Assembly (NCBI GenBank): GCA_050742535.1
Contig: JBOGIQ010000119.1
Span: 1-15,819, forward strand
DNA length: 15,819 bases
Source: Gp6-AA40 sp050742535
GTDB taxonomy: Bacteria; Acidobacteriota; Vicinamibacteria; Vicinamibacterales; UBA2999
Direction of reading: 5' to 3'
Part shown: positions 6,469 through 14,852 of the stretch, one piece after another
Position numbering within the stretch: the stretch's first letter is position 1
Layout: the number at the start of each line of letters is the position of its first letter
Translations under genes and position numbers: made by a program
The notes under the pieces: model-generated
Told to the model about the DNA's origin: nothing
What the model saw: the letters and a program-made list of their open reading frames with translations, nothing else
Databases searched by the model: none

Positions 6469-8049
6469 TCACGCGGTTGGCAGCGCTTGTGTCGACATCA
6501 CGCGCTCGTGCAGCTGCTTGACCTGCTTCCACGCCGCGGTCACCGCCCCTTCCTGCCAGCCGCCGTTCCCGCTGACGGCACCACAGGCGAGGAAGATCCG
6601 GCCGTCGGGCTTTCCGAGCACAGCCAGCCGATCGGCGGCGGCTCCGCCACCGCTGGCAAACGCGCCCAGGCTGTATGGCGTCCGTTCCCAGAACGTGCAG
6701 TACGCCGTCTCGTATTCGGCGCGAATCTGCGGGTGCACCTTGCTGGCGTGCGTCAGCACATGCTCGATGCGGTCCTTGACTGGCATGTTGATCAGACCCG
6801 CGGTCTGTCCGTTCCCGTAGAACCCGAGCAGCACGCCTTTGTCTCCGAACCAGCCGGTTGACGGATAGGCGAAGTTGCCAATCGGCAGATTCGAGTACAG
6901 ATGACCGCCGAAGATGCGATCGTCTTCTTCCCAGAAGCGCCGCTTCATCTGCAGCCCCATCTTGGCGCTCGGGCTGTACGGCGTCGCCCTGACCGCCGCC
7001 ATCGTCTCGGGCGACAGATTGACGTCGAGATTTCTCAGGATGGTGAACGGCACACAGGAGACGCAGTAGGCGGCTGCGATCTCGGTGACCGCGCCGGACT
7101 TGACGTTCCTGTAGGCGACCTTGACGCCGTCGGTCGTCTGTCGAATCGAGACGACTTCGGCGCCAAACGTGATCCGGTCGCCAAGCTTCCGCTGGAAACC
7201 CTTCGGGAACTCCATCATGCCGCCGACCGGCTGGAACATCGGCGCCTGACCGGTCCCTTCGATCACGGACCGGATACGGCCCGCGAACCCGGACTGCAGC
7301 AGCGCGCCGAAGTCGTTTGGATCGCCAGCACCCCGCGCGGTGTTTTTCTTGTACGCACGATCCGCGGAGTCGAGGTAGCCCTCGCTGACGAGGAACGAGA
7401 CGAACTTCTCCTTGTCGTCTGCGGTCAGTGGCATGTCGAGCCTGTCCTGGTCGATGGCCTTTGCCAGCAGCTCGCAGGTGTAGCCGATCATGTCGGCCTT
7501 CACCTCGCGCAGGCGCACGCGCCTGTTGGCGAGCGGTCCGACGCTCTCGCCTTCGTAGTAGAAGTAGGACGACTCGCCTTCGTTGATGAAGATCTCGACG
7601 GGCACCCCCAGCTCCTTGCAATAGCCGAGGACGCCGGTGTGCCAGTGCGGCAGCCGCCACGGGCCGCCGTTGAAGTACAGCCCTTCGTCGAAGGTGCAGG
7701 TTTGCGCCTCACCTCCGGCGCCGATCTCCGTGTGGCTCGCACCGCGGCGGACGGTGAAGTTCACCCCGCCGACGCGGTCGCGTGCTTCAAGAACGGTCAC
7801 GGAGTAACCAAGTTTGCCGAGCTCGTAGGCCGTCGCCAGACCGGAGACTCCGGCGCCCAGCACGATGACTGTTGTGCCGTTGCCGCGGCCCGGCAGATCC
7901 GGACGCGGTCCCGCCTGCGCGGCCATCAGCTCCCACGAGCGCATCGCGCTCATCACCAGCGCCGACCCGCCGACGAGGCCGAATCGTTCGAGAAAAGTCC
8001 GTCTGGTCACCGGCCGGAGGCCGCCGTTTGCTGTTTGCGTGAGCGTCAT
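6469..8049 (-). CDS. Tat-exported FAD-dependent amine oxidase, L-amino-acid-oxidase-like
   Basis: The 526-residue flavoprotein begins with a twin-arginine signal (VTRRTFLERFGL, R16/R17) followed by a hydrophobic stretch to about residue 46, so it should be exported folded with FAD. The Rossmann motif is VIVLGAGVSGLATAYELG (61-78), then LEARDRVGG (87-95). GPWRLPHWH (129-137) matches the GPMR-P-H segment of L-amino-acid oxidases whose Arg (here R132) binds the substrate carboxylate. SAKMGLQMKRRFWEEDDRIFGG (split here as K363 and RFWEED, 371-376) matches the active-site Lys region. The usual AGE near the C-terminus is CGAVSGNGGW (489-498), a variant. The ATG at 8049 has AGGAGG five bases upstream, close to the receptor stop. 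The reaction would be amino acid or amine to imine; the substrate is unknown. Confidence 0.87.
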   Translation of the reverse strand: MTLTQTANGGLRPVTRRTFLERFGLVGGSALVMSAMRSWELMAAQAGPRPDLPGRGNGTTVIVLGAGVSGLATAYELGKLGYSVTVLEARDRVGGVNFTVRRGASHTEIGAGGEAQTCTFDEGLYFNGGPWRLPHWHTGVLGYCKELGVPVEIFINEGESSYFYYEGESVGPLANRRVRLREVKADMIGYTCELLAKAIDQDRLDMPLTADDKEKFVSFLVSEGYLDSADRAYKKNTARGAGDPNDFGALLQSGFAGRIRSVIEGTGQAPMFQPVGGMMEFPKGFQRKLGDRITFGAEVVSIRQTTDGVKVAYRNVKSGAVTEIAAAYCVSCVPFTILRNLDVNLSPETMAAVRATPYSPSAKMGLQMKRRFWEEDDRIFGGHLYSNLPIGNFAYPSTGWFGDKGVLLGFYGNGQTAGLINMPVKDRIEHVLTHASKVHPQIRAEYETAYCTFWERTPYSLGAFASGGGAAADRLAVLGKPDGRIFLACGAVSGNGGWQEGAVTAAWKQVKQLHERVMSTQALPTA

Positions 8050-8062
8050 GACGTCCTCCTCT

Positions 8063-11000
8063 CTAGAAGCCGAACCGGACCTGGAACTGGACCGACCTCG
8101 CGTAACCACCGACCGCCGTCAGCTGGCCAAATGTCGACGTGCCGAACTGCGACTGCAGCGAGGTAAACAAGGGGTTGTCGAAGAGGTTCAGGACGTCCGC
8201 CCGGACGGAAATGGTTCGACCGTTAAATGACTGCGACTTCTGGACGCTGAGATCGACGTTGCGCTGCCCCGGCGTTCTCAGGTTGGAAAACGTCCGTGGT
8301 GCGTTGCCGAACGTGAACGCCGGCGCGGCGGTGAACGCGTCGGCATTAATCCAGTTCGTCAGCCGCTCCTCGAGCGACCCACTGGTGGCGAGGTCGACGC
8401 CGGGAACGACATTCGGCCGCTGTGTGCTGCCGAGCAGCCCGGAGTTGTTGCTGGACTGCCAGATGCTGACCGGGAATCCGTTCTGAAAGCGCGCCGCCAT
8501 GGTGATCGACCATCCGCCGAGCACGGCGTTGCCCACCCCGGTCTTCAGCCATCTGCGCCCGGTGCCGAGCGGCACCTGCCAGGTGCCGTTGACGTTCAGG
8601 CGGTGCGGCACGTCCAGAAGCGAGACGCCCGATTCGGCGTCGAGGTCGTAGTTGTTCAGCGCGGAGCCGTTACGCCCCGAGTAGGTGTTCGACTCGCCGA
8701 ACTGGTTGTCCATCAGCCGGCTGAAGGTGTAGTTGGCGTTGAGACCCCAGCCGTTGCGCAGGCGCTTGTCGACGCGCAGCGTCATCGCGTGGTACCGCGC
8801 CCGCGCGTCGGTCACGCGATGCGCGAGCACGTCGGTAAACTGCGGGAACGGCCGCAGCAGCTGTCCGCGGGTGATCGTCGACGAGCTCGCGAGATTGCCG
8901 AAGGAGGGGTTGCCGAAGAAGGGATTCGGCACCAGATCGAGCAGCGCCGATCCGAGCGACAGGTACTGAGGATCGAGCTGATTGATGTTGATGGTCGCGT
9001 CCGACGTGCCACCAAAGGGCATGTGCTCCGACCGGCTGCCGGAATACCCGATCGAGACGGCAACCGCTCCGCGCAGCTCCCGGGTATAGTCCGCCGAGTA
9101 CTGCTGCACCTGACCGGGCTGCGAGCTCGAATCGACGAAGTCGATCACGCCGCCCGCGCCGGTGGCCAGGCCGAGCGTGTTCCCCTGCGGTTCGATGATG
9201 CCGTTCGGAAACGGATTGCTGAGTGAGTTCGCCGGCGTGCGATTGCCGTTGATGCTCGCCAGATACGTGGTCGTCGCCGTGTAGCCCAAACGGGCCATTG
9301 CCGTCTCGCCGATACCGGCGAACTGCATCGGGGCCCAGTAGACGCCGTATCCGCCCCGGATGACGTCTTTCTCGGACAGCGACCAGGCAACGCCGCCGCG
9401 CGGCGCCACGCCGTTGAGCGCTTTGCCCTGGCGCGTTGGATACCCGTCCACTCCGGCATACATCAACCCGCCCTTGAGCGTCATGCCGGGCACCTGGATC
9501 GGGAAATCCGCTTCGCGATCGAAGCCGACGGTGAAGCGGTTCTCCACCTCGCGTACACCGGGCTCGTACTCGTAGCGGATGCCGTAGTTGAGCGTCAGCT
9601 TCGAGCTGGCGCGGAACTCATCCTGGATGAAGGCGGCGTAGTAATCGACCAGGTATTCGGCCGGCGATGCGTAGACGATGCTGCCGGTGGCCGGGTAGCC
9701 GAGGAGAAAGCTGGCGAACGCGTCGCCACCGGACGTTGTCGGCGTCGCGGCGGTGAACGACTGCGTGAAGTTGTAGGAACCGGCCGACGCGCTGAACGAC
9801 GCAACGGTGGCGCCCATGCGGCGGTACTCGCCGCCGAACTTCAGCGTGTGACTCGACATCAAGTGGGAGACCGACACGTTCGCGGCGTGCGTTTCGTGCG
9901 TCGTACGGCTCGGCCCGTTGTTCCCCAGGCCGTTGAAGCCGGTAATGCTGACGTTCGGGAAGGTGTTGAACGTCATCGACTCGACCAGGCTCGAGGGGAA
10001 ACCGAGCGTCGCGGCATCGAAGGCCGGGAAGTTGCCGCCGAAGTCCTTGAACCGGTTATAGCCATAACGCACGGCGACCGCCGTGTTCGCGCTGGGCACG
10101 AAGATGTTGTTCAGCGCGATGAAGTCCACGGTGCGGAACAGCGTGCCCCCGCCGGGATCCCCGGGCACTGTGCCGTGGGCACCGTAATACGCCGAGCTCG
10201 GCTCCTTCGTGTGCTGGTGCGCGTACATCCCCGTCGTCGTCCACCCATCCCTCCAGCGGTGATCGACCTTCAAGGTCTCCTGGTTCTGCGGGCCGTCATC
10301 GAGCGTCGCCTGGCCGAAGAAGGAGCGGCCGGACGTCGGCAGCGGGTACGGCGCGAGCATCGCGCGCGCAATCGGGTTGATCCGGTCCGCGGGGATGATG
10401 TTGCCTGGGAACGCATCGCGGACGATGGCGCCATTGACGGTGCGGGTGGTCAGCGGGTCATAGATGGTGATCAGCTGACCGGACGCAGTGCGCGACTGCG
10501 AGAAGTCTCCGAGACGTTCGAGTTCGGTCGGCAGCGCGATGACGTTGTTCCGCGTGCTGCGCTGCTTGTAGTCGTCGGTCGAGAACCAGAAAAAGGTCTT
10601 GTTCCTGGCGATCGGCCCGCCGATCGAACCGGCCCAGTTGTAGTAGAACTGCGGCGGGTTCTCCAGCCCGGCGCGCTTGGCGAAGAACAGCGTCCCCGTC
10701 GTCGCGCCCGGCTTGGTCACCAGCAGGGCGCTGCCGTGCCAGACGTTGGTCCCCGATCGCGCCGTGGTATTGAAGACACCGCCCGCCGCGTGCCCCATGT
10801 CCGCCTCGTAGGTCTTGGTCTGCACTTTCATCTCTTCCACGGCTTCCATCGATGGCGCGATGGTCGGACGATTGGTCATGTCGGTGATCGGCACGCCCTC
10901 CAGCAGGTAGCCGTTGCCGCGGCGGGGGCCGCCGCCGATCGACAGCGAGGACGAGCCGGACTGGTCCTGATACCGGACGAACTGCGGGTCGCCTGTCTGG

Positions 11001-11494
11001 ATGACGCCCGGCGTCGAGATCGCCGCGAAGAAGGTGTTGCGGCCGAAGATCGGCAGGTTCTGCAGCGCCTCCTGGTCGAGCGACGTCGCCTGCGTCGCGC
11101 TGGCGCGCTCGACGAGCGGCGCTTCGCCGGTCACCGTGATCTGTTCGGATACGGCACCGACCTCGAGTTGAAAGTCCAGAACGGCCGACTGCTGCGTGCC
11201 GATACGAAAGCCCTTGCGCTCCTCCGTCTTGAAGCCAGGAAGCGACACCCGGACGGTGTAGATACCTGGCAGGATGCTGGCGAACGCGTATTCGCCGACC
11301 TCGTTCGTCATCGCCGAACGCGTGGCGTTGGTTTCTTCGTGAATGAGCACGACTTCGGCGCTGGGAATCACACCCTGTGCGTCGCGCACGGCGCCGCGCA
11401 GCGCACCCTGGTAGGTCTGGGCGGCAAGATCAACCGAGCTCGCCAGCGCGCACAGCACGCCGGCAAGCAGCCATCGCTGGCTTCTCCAATTCAT
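8063..11494 (-). CDS. Oar-type TonB-dependent receptor with carboxypeptidase-regulatory-like domain
   Basis: The 1143-residue outer-membrane transporter has a signal peptide (MNWRSQRWLLAGVLCALASS to about A25). Residues 28-112 form a carboxypeptidase-regulatory-like beta-sandwich (GALRGAVRDAQGVIPSAEV, NEVGEYAFASILPGIYTV). A plug domain follows from about 117 to 240 (EQITVTGEAP, GYLLEGVPITDM), then a long beta-barrel ending in the terminal Phe (QVRFGF). GGAGG lies seven bases before the ATG. It is the first gene of the operon, 13 bases before the oxidase gene, so it probably imports the substrate or a related peptide or amine. Receptors of this kind are expanded in Acidobacteriota. The cargo cannot be read from the sequence. 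No frameshift or internal stop is seen. Confidence 0.92.
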   Translation of the reverse strand: MNWRSQRWLLAGVLCALASSVDLAAQTYQGALRGAVRDAQGVIPSAEVVLIHEETNATRSAMTNEVGEYAFASILPGIYTVRVSLPGFKTEERKGFRIGTQQSAVLDFQLEVGAVSEQITVTGEAPLVERASATQATSLDQEALQNLPIFGRNTFFAAISTPGVIQTGDPQFVRYQDQSGSSSLSIGGGPRRGNGYLLEGVPITDMTNRPTIAPSMEAVEEMKVQTKTYEADMGHAAGGVFNTTARSGTNVWHGSALLVTKPGATTGTLFFAKRAGLENPPQFYYNWAGSIGGPIARNKTFFWFSTDDYKQRSTRNNVIALPTELERLGDFSQSRTASGQLITIYDPLTTRTVNGAIVRDAFPGNIIPADRINPIARAMLAPYPLPTSGRSFFGQATLDDGPQNQETLKVDHRWRDGWTTTGMYAHQHTKEPSSAYYGAHGTVPGDPGGGTLFRTVDFIALNNIFVPSANTAVAVRYGYNRFKDFGGNFPAFDAATLGFPSSLVESMTFNTFPNVSITGFNGLGNNGPSRTTHETHAANVSVSHLMSSHTLKFGGEYRRMGATVASFSASAGSYNFTQSFTAATPTTSGGDAFASFLLGYPATGSIVYASPAEYLVDYYAAFIQDEFRASSKLTLNYGIRYEYEPGVREVENRFTVGFDREADFPIQVPGMTLKGGLMYAGVDGYPTRQGKALNGVAPRGGVAWSLSEKDVIRGGYGVYWAPMQFAGIGETAMARLGYTATTTYLASINGNRTPANSLSNPFPNGIIEPQGNTLGLATGAGGVIDFVDSSSQPGQVQQYSADYTRELRGAVAVSIGYSGSRSEHMPFGGTSDATININQLDPQYLSLGSALLDLVPNPFFGNPSFGNLASSSTITRGQLLRPFPQFTDVLAHRVTDARARYHAMTLRVDKRLRNGWGLNANYTFSRLMDNQFGESNTYSGRNGSALNNYDLDAESGVSLLDVPHRLNVNGTWQVPLGTGRRWLKTGVGNAVLGGWSITMAARFQNGFPVSIWQSSNNSGLLGSTQRPNVVPGVDLATSGSLEERLTNWINADAFTAAPAFTFGNAPRTFSNLRTPGQRNVDLSVQKSQSFNGRTISVRADVLNLFDNPLFTSLQSQFGTSTFGQLTAVGGYARSVQFQVRFGF

Positions 11495-11729
11495 GTAAGT
11501 TCCTCCGACGTGACAACGATCAGAGGCGTCTGGGCACTGAAGGGTGGCGGCGGGGCCTGGTCTCGACGTGTCCGCGCTCCGGCGGACGCTGCACGCCGCG
11601 CATCAGAGCAATCGGCGGGCCAGACGATCGCTTCAGCGCGCGAACACGCAGTACGCGAACGCGGCGCAGGAAAACAATCAGCGAATTATGCGGGTCGTGC
11701 GACGTCAGGAACGACAAGGACCACGAGGG
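11495..11729 (-). promoter_or_regulatory. Gene-free leader region, probable promoter of the receptor-oxidase-RidA-cytochrome operon
   Basis: These 235 bases separate the metalloprotease stop from the receptor start, and no coding frame is supported. The receptor ribosome binding site is GGAGG at 11502-11506. A CATAAT (minus strand, 11690-11685) resembles a -10 box but has no good -35 at normal spacing. A 6-bp hairpin (GTCCGC 11570-11575, GCGGAC 11582-11587) lies in the presumed leader. The promoter role is inferred from position. Confidence 0.35.
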
Positions 11730-12422
11730 TCAGCGTGGTGTCAGGCGCGCGCTCAAGGCAACGACGTTGTCGGAATCGCGCTGGCCGGGCTTCGTTTGTG
11801 TTGCATCGCCCGCGATCGATGCGAGCACGTCCCGCATCCGGGCCGCTTCGGCGCCGGAGAATCGCCACTCGGCGCCGTTGCGCGTGAGGATGGCATCCGG
11901 CCAGTGTGCGCGCATCACTCCGGCTGACCCGTGATAGCCGCTGCCGAGAAGCAGGTGACCGAGTTCGTGCGCCATCACACGGCCAAGAAGCGCACCATGC
12001 GACGCGCCGGCGCGGGCGGCCGCGTCCCTGACGCGATCCGCAAACACGGTCGCCAGCCAACCGCGATCGGTGTCCTGAACGACATAGCTGACGCCGAACG
12101 CGTCCGGGTGAACCGAGGTGGTGAATGCCGGCGCGTCGAGCACGCGCATCACGACTTCCGCGGGTTTCAGTGGTTCGGCGCACCGATCTGGCACCGCCGC
12201 CGGCGACACGACAGAGCCGCAATGACGGACGCGAATGCTCAGGCCGCCATCAGCCAGAATGGCGGTCGCCGTATCGCGCGCGAGCAGGAGTGCTGCCGCC
12301 GGCACCCGGCCAGTGTTGTAGAGCCGGACGGTCAGCGTGACATGTGCTACCGCGGCCGCGCCTGTGGCCGTCATCAGCGCCGTTACCAGGGCGATCACCG
12401 CGAACGGGGCGATGGCTCTCAT
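11730..12422 (-). CDS. Small secreted zinc metalloprotease-like protein
   Basis: The 230-residue protein has a signal peptide (MRAIAPFAVIALVTALMTAT to about A26). The zinc motif is HELGH (152-156) with catalytic E153; a third ligand is probably H164 in GSGYHGSAGVM, and M170 could form a Met-turn. The spacing is two residues longer than the strict metzincin HEXXHXXGXXH, a variant I recall in small secreted proteins of Acidobacteriota. C68 and C81 may form a disulfide. The family is therefore metzincin-like, and the substrate is unknown. The ATG at 12422 gives the signal peptide but has no clear Shine-Dalgarno sequence. It precedes the receptor operon on the same strand by 235 bases, so it may be transcribed separately. 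Confidence 0.7.
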   Translation of the reverse strand: MRAIAPFAVIALVTALMTATGAAAVAHVTLTVRLYNTGRVPAAALLLARDTATAILADGGLSIRVRHCGSVVSPAAVPDRCAEPLKPAEVVMRVLDAPAFTTSVHPDAFGVSYVVQDTDRGWLATVFADRVRDAAARAGASHGALLGRVMAHELGHLLLGSGYHGSAGVMRAHWPDAILTRNGAEWRFSGAEAARMRDVLASIAGDATQTKPGQRDSDNVVALSARLTPR

Positions 12423-12543
12423 ACTCGGACGTCAGGGTTCGAGTTCAGCTGTCGTGTGCGCCTTCTGGCGGACACCACAAAGCCTAACAGAGCGGCTCAC
12501 TCCGCGAACGGCGAGTACGATTTCGATGGAACGCGTGAAAACG

Positions 12544-12565
12544 GTGACGCTTTTGTCGGCGTCAC
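12544..12565 (-). terminator. Possible Rho-independent terminator of the ABC exporter operon
   Basis: On the minus strand GTGACGC and GCGTCAC form a 7-bp stem around an 8-base loop; the stem includes the stop codon of the last permease gene. It is followed by CGTTTTC, a weak T-run. The position, at the end of the operon and before the metalloprotease gene, fits a terminator. Confidence 0.4.
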
Positions 12566-13695
12566 ACGGCGCGCTTCCGGTACTGCAGCACCGCCGACGT
12601 CAGCACGACGGCAGCGAAGACGGCCAGGAACGTCAGCGGCCTGACGATCTCGGCCAGCCCCGCTCCCTTGATCAGAATCGCGCGCGAGATGGCGACGAAG
12701 TGCCGCACCGGATTCAGCTCCGCGGCCGTCTGTGCCCACGGCGCCATGCTGTCGATCGGCGTGAACAGTCCGCTCATCAGCATGTAGATGTTGATGATGA
12801 AAAAGGCGACAAACATCGCCTGCTGCTGCGTGTCGACGACCGTCGAGATCCAGAGTCCGATTCCCAGCGCCACCAGCAGATAGAGCCCGGCCACGCCGAA
12901 CAGCAGGAATACGCTGCCACGTACTGGAACGTCGAACACCAGGACGCCGAGGGTCAGCCCAAGCGCCAGCTCGACCAATCCGACCAGCCAGAACGGCAGG
13001 AGCTTCCCGGCAATGAACTGCCCGCGCGTGATCGGCGTGACGTTGAGCTGCTCGAGCGTGCCCAGCTCTTTCTCGCGCGCGATGTTCTGCGCCGTCAGCA
13101 GCGTCCCGATCATCGTCACCAGCGCGACCAGAAGGCCAGGAACCATGTAGTGCTGGTAGTTGAGCGTCGCGTTGTAGCGGCTGCGGTAACGGATGTCGAT
13201 ACGCGGCGCCGCGCCAGCCGGGCCTGCCCCGCCGACGCCCGACGGGCGAAGGCGGGACAGCTCCGCGGAATACGCAGCGAGGATCGTCGCGGCATAGGCC
13301 TGGACGATGCCGGCCGCGGCTCCCTTCTCTGCATTCACCACCAGCTCGACGTTCGCGCGACGGGTGCGGGCGGCATCCGCTTCGAAGTCACGCGGTATAA
13401 CCAGCGCCAGCGTCACCTCGCCACGCAGGAGCGCCTCGTTGGCGGCGTCGAGCGACGGCGTGGTTCCCGTGATGTCGAAGTGCCCGGAGGCGGCGAAGCG
13501 GTTGACGAGCCCGCGCGAGGCCACCGTCCGATCGAGGTCGACCATCCACATCCGGGTATCGCGAATCTCGAACGTCGCCGCGTTCGCGAGGATCAGGATC
13601 TGGACCATCGGCACGACAAGGACCTGTGCCAGCGTGGCCCGATCGCGGACGACATGCAGCAGCTCGGCCTGGGCGAGGAAGAACACGCGTCGCAT
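12562..13695 (-). CDS. ABC-2 type exporter permease (YbhR/YhhJ-like), second of two
   Basis: This 377-residue permease has the usual ABC-2 drug-exporter layout: one N-terminal membrane helix (about 21-40), a large periplasmic domain (about 45-180) and five helices from about 184 to the C-terminus. NYQHYMVPGL (179-188), IAREKELGTLEQLNVTP (205-221) and FTPIDSMAPW (311-320) are hallmark segments. The ATG at 13695 follows the preceding permease stop by two bases and gives the standard start MRRVFFLAQAELLHVVRD; a longer open frame upstream only overlaps the previous gene. Residues about 146-158 are encoded by a palindromic repeat (13224-13260) in the periplasmic domain. It should form the membrane channel with the neighbouring permease and be powered by the ATPases encoded upstream. 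Confidence 0.9.
   Translation of the reverse strand: MRRVFFLAQAELLHVVRDRATLAQVLVVPMVQILILANAATFEIRDTRMWMVDLDRTVASRGLVNRFAASGHFDITGTTPSLDAANEALLRGEVTLALVIPRDFEADAARTRRANVELVVNAEKGAAAGIVQAYAATILAAYSAELSRLRPSGVGGAGPAGAAPRIDIRYRSRYNATLNYQHYMVPGLLVALVTMIGTLLTAQNIAREKELGTLEQLNVTPITRGQFIAGKLLPFWLVGLVELALGLTLGVLVFDVPVRGSVFLLFGVAGLYLLVALGIGLWISTVVDTQQQAMFVAFFIINIYMLMSGLFTPIDSMAPWAQTAAELNPVRHFVAISRAILIKGAGLAEIVRPLTFLAVFAAVVLTSAVLQYRKRAV
13224..13260. repeat. 37-bp palindromic repeat inside the second permease gene
   Basis: The sequence is a near-perfect palindrome centred on base 13242: CTGCCCCGCC against GGCGGGACAG (one mismatch), then CGCCCG against CGGGCG after a two-base mismatch. It encodes LSRLRPSGVGGAG in the permease. 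Its sequence differs from the 24-bp-arm repeats, yet it sits at the matching position of the paralogous permease. Confidence 0.65.
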
Positions 13696-13697
13696 CG

Positions 13698-14852
13698 TCA
13701 GGCCAGACGCGCCTTGAAGGCGCGGGTGCTTACGGCCAGGAGCAGCACGGCGATGCCGCCGAGAATGAGCGTCTCCTTCCAGAGGTGCTCGAGGCCGACG
13801 CCCTTGAGCATGATCCCGCGCGCGATGGTGACAAACCACTGTCCGGGCACGACCTGCGAGATCAGCCGCAGCGGCAGCGGCATGCTTTCGATGGGAAAGA
13901 TGAAGCCGGAGAGCAGGATGTTCGGGAGCATCGACCCGAGCATCGCGCCCATCATCGCCACGCGCTGCGACGAGGTGCGCGTGGACACCAGGATGCCGAG
14001 CGCGAGCGACGCCAGGATGAAAAGAAGCGCCTCGAAAACGAGCAGCAGGACGCTGCCGCGCAGCGGGACGTCGAACACCAGACGCGCCTCCGCAATGATC
14101 GCCACGGCCGCGATCAACCCGATGGCCAGGTACGGAAGAACCTTGCCGAGAATGATCGACCAGGGGCGCAGCGGCGACACCAGCAGCGCCTCGATCGTTC
14201 CGGTTTCCTTCTCGCGGGTCAGCGAAATGGCGGTCATGAGCGACGCCAGGATGGTGAGGACGAACGCCATCAGGCCGGGAACGAAGATGTTCGAGCTCTC
14301 GCGCGTCGGGTTGAACCGCATGCGGGTTGTGGCGGTAATCCGGCTGAAGCCGGACTCCACCGGCGGCCCAGTCGCAGTTCCTGCTCCAGTCGTGGAGTCC
14401 GGCTTCAGCCGGATTCTCTCGAGCTCATAACCGCGGATCACCGCCTCTATGTATGCCCGCAGCACGCTCCCGGTATTTGGATCGGTCGCGTCGACGATGA
14501 TCTGCACCGGCGCCGCGGACCGTCCCGCCAGGTCTTCAGCAAAGCCGACAGGCAGCACCACGCCTGCCTGCGCCTGGCTCGTCCGGAACAGCGGGTCCAG
14601 ATCGGACGCGCGCGGAACGACGGCGACGAGGCGGAACGTGTCGGTGGCGGTGAAGCGATTGCGCAGCTCCAGCGTCGCCTCGTCCGGCGCCGGGTCCACG
14701 ATCGCCAGCCGGACACGGTCCACGTCGGTCCGAATGGCCGACCCGAAGAGCAGCACCTGGACGACCGGCAGCGCCAGGACGACGACCAGCGTCCGGCGAT
14801 CGCGCCGGATGTGATACGCCTCCTTGCGCAGGAGTGCGACGAGCGGGCTCAT
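13698..14852 (-). CDS. ABC-2 type exporter permease (YbhS-like), first of two
   Basis: The 384-residue protein is paralogous to the permease downstream: MSPLVALLRKEAYHIRRDRR start, one helix at about 22-40, a periplasmic domain to about 185, then five helices. NIFVPGLMAF (188-197), LTREKETGTIEALLVSPLRP (211-230) and FIFPIESMPLPLR (317-329) are the family hallmarks. The ATG at 14852 overlaps the ATPase TGA by four bases (ATGA), which sets the start. Residues about 147-172 (LKPDSTT ... PVESGFSRI) are encoded by an inverted-repeat element (14337-14415) inserted in frame before RFNPT, so the periplasmic loop is longer than usual. Together with the next gene it should form the heterodimeric pore of a drug-type exporter. 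Confidence 0.92.
   Translation of the reverse strand: MSPLVALLRKEAYHIRRDRRTLVVVLALPVVQVLLFGSAIRTDVDRVRLAIVDPAPDEATLELRNRFTATDTFRLVAVVPRASDLDPLFRTSQAQAGVVLPVGFAEDLAGRSAAPVQIIVDATDPNTGSVLRAYIEAVIRGYELERIRLKPDSTTGAGTATGPPVESGFSRITATTRMRFNPTRESSNIFVPGLMAFVLTILASLMTAISLTREKETGTIEALLVSPLRPWSIILGKVLPYLAIGLIAAVAIIAEARLVFDVPLRGSVLLLVFEALLFILASLALGILVSTRTSSQRVAMMGAMLGSMLPNILLSGFIFPIESMPLPLRLISQVVPGQWFVTIARGIMLKGVGLEHLWKETLILGGIAVLLLAVSTRAFKARLA
14337..14415. repeat. REPIN-like element with perfect 24-bp inverted arms inside a permease gene
   Basis: The left arm (14337-14360, beginning AATCCGGCTGAAGCCGG) and right arm (14392-14415) are perfect reverse complements of 24 bases, separated by 31 bases. Each arm also holds its own small palindrome, CCGGCT-GA-AGCCGG. 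Arms identical in sequence occur at 15575-15598 and 15632-15655. It lies wholly inside coding sequence and is read through in frame. Confidence 0.9.

Noticed and set aside
6901..8166. A 421-codon open frame on the plus strand opposite the oxidase gene
   Set aside because: The minus-strand oxidase has the Tat signal, FAD motif and ribosome site; this frame has none.
11495..11729. A small RNA or riboswitch in the receptor leader
   Set aside because: Only one short 6-bp hairpin was found and no known riboswitch core was recognised.
9848..11887. A 679-codon open frame on the plus strand opposite the TonB-dependent receptor
   Set aside because: It is Arg/Gly-rich with no domain, lies antisense to a receptor with full signal peptide, plug and barrel features, and is expected from high GC content.
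12337..14430. A 697-codon open frame on the plus strand opposite the two permeases
   Set aside because: Its composition (Arg, Gln, Asp and His repeats) shows no protein fold pattern, and the minus strand has clear coupled ABC-2 permeases.
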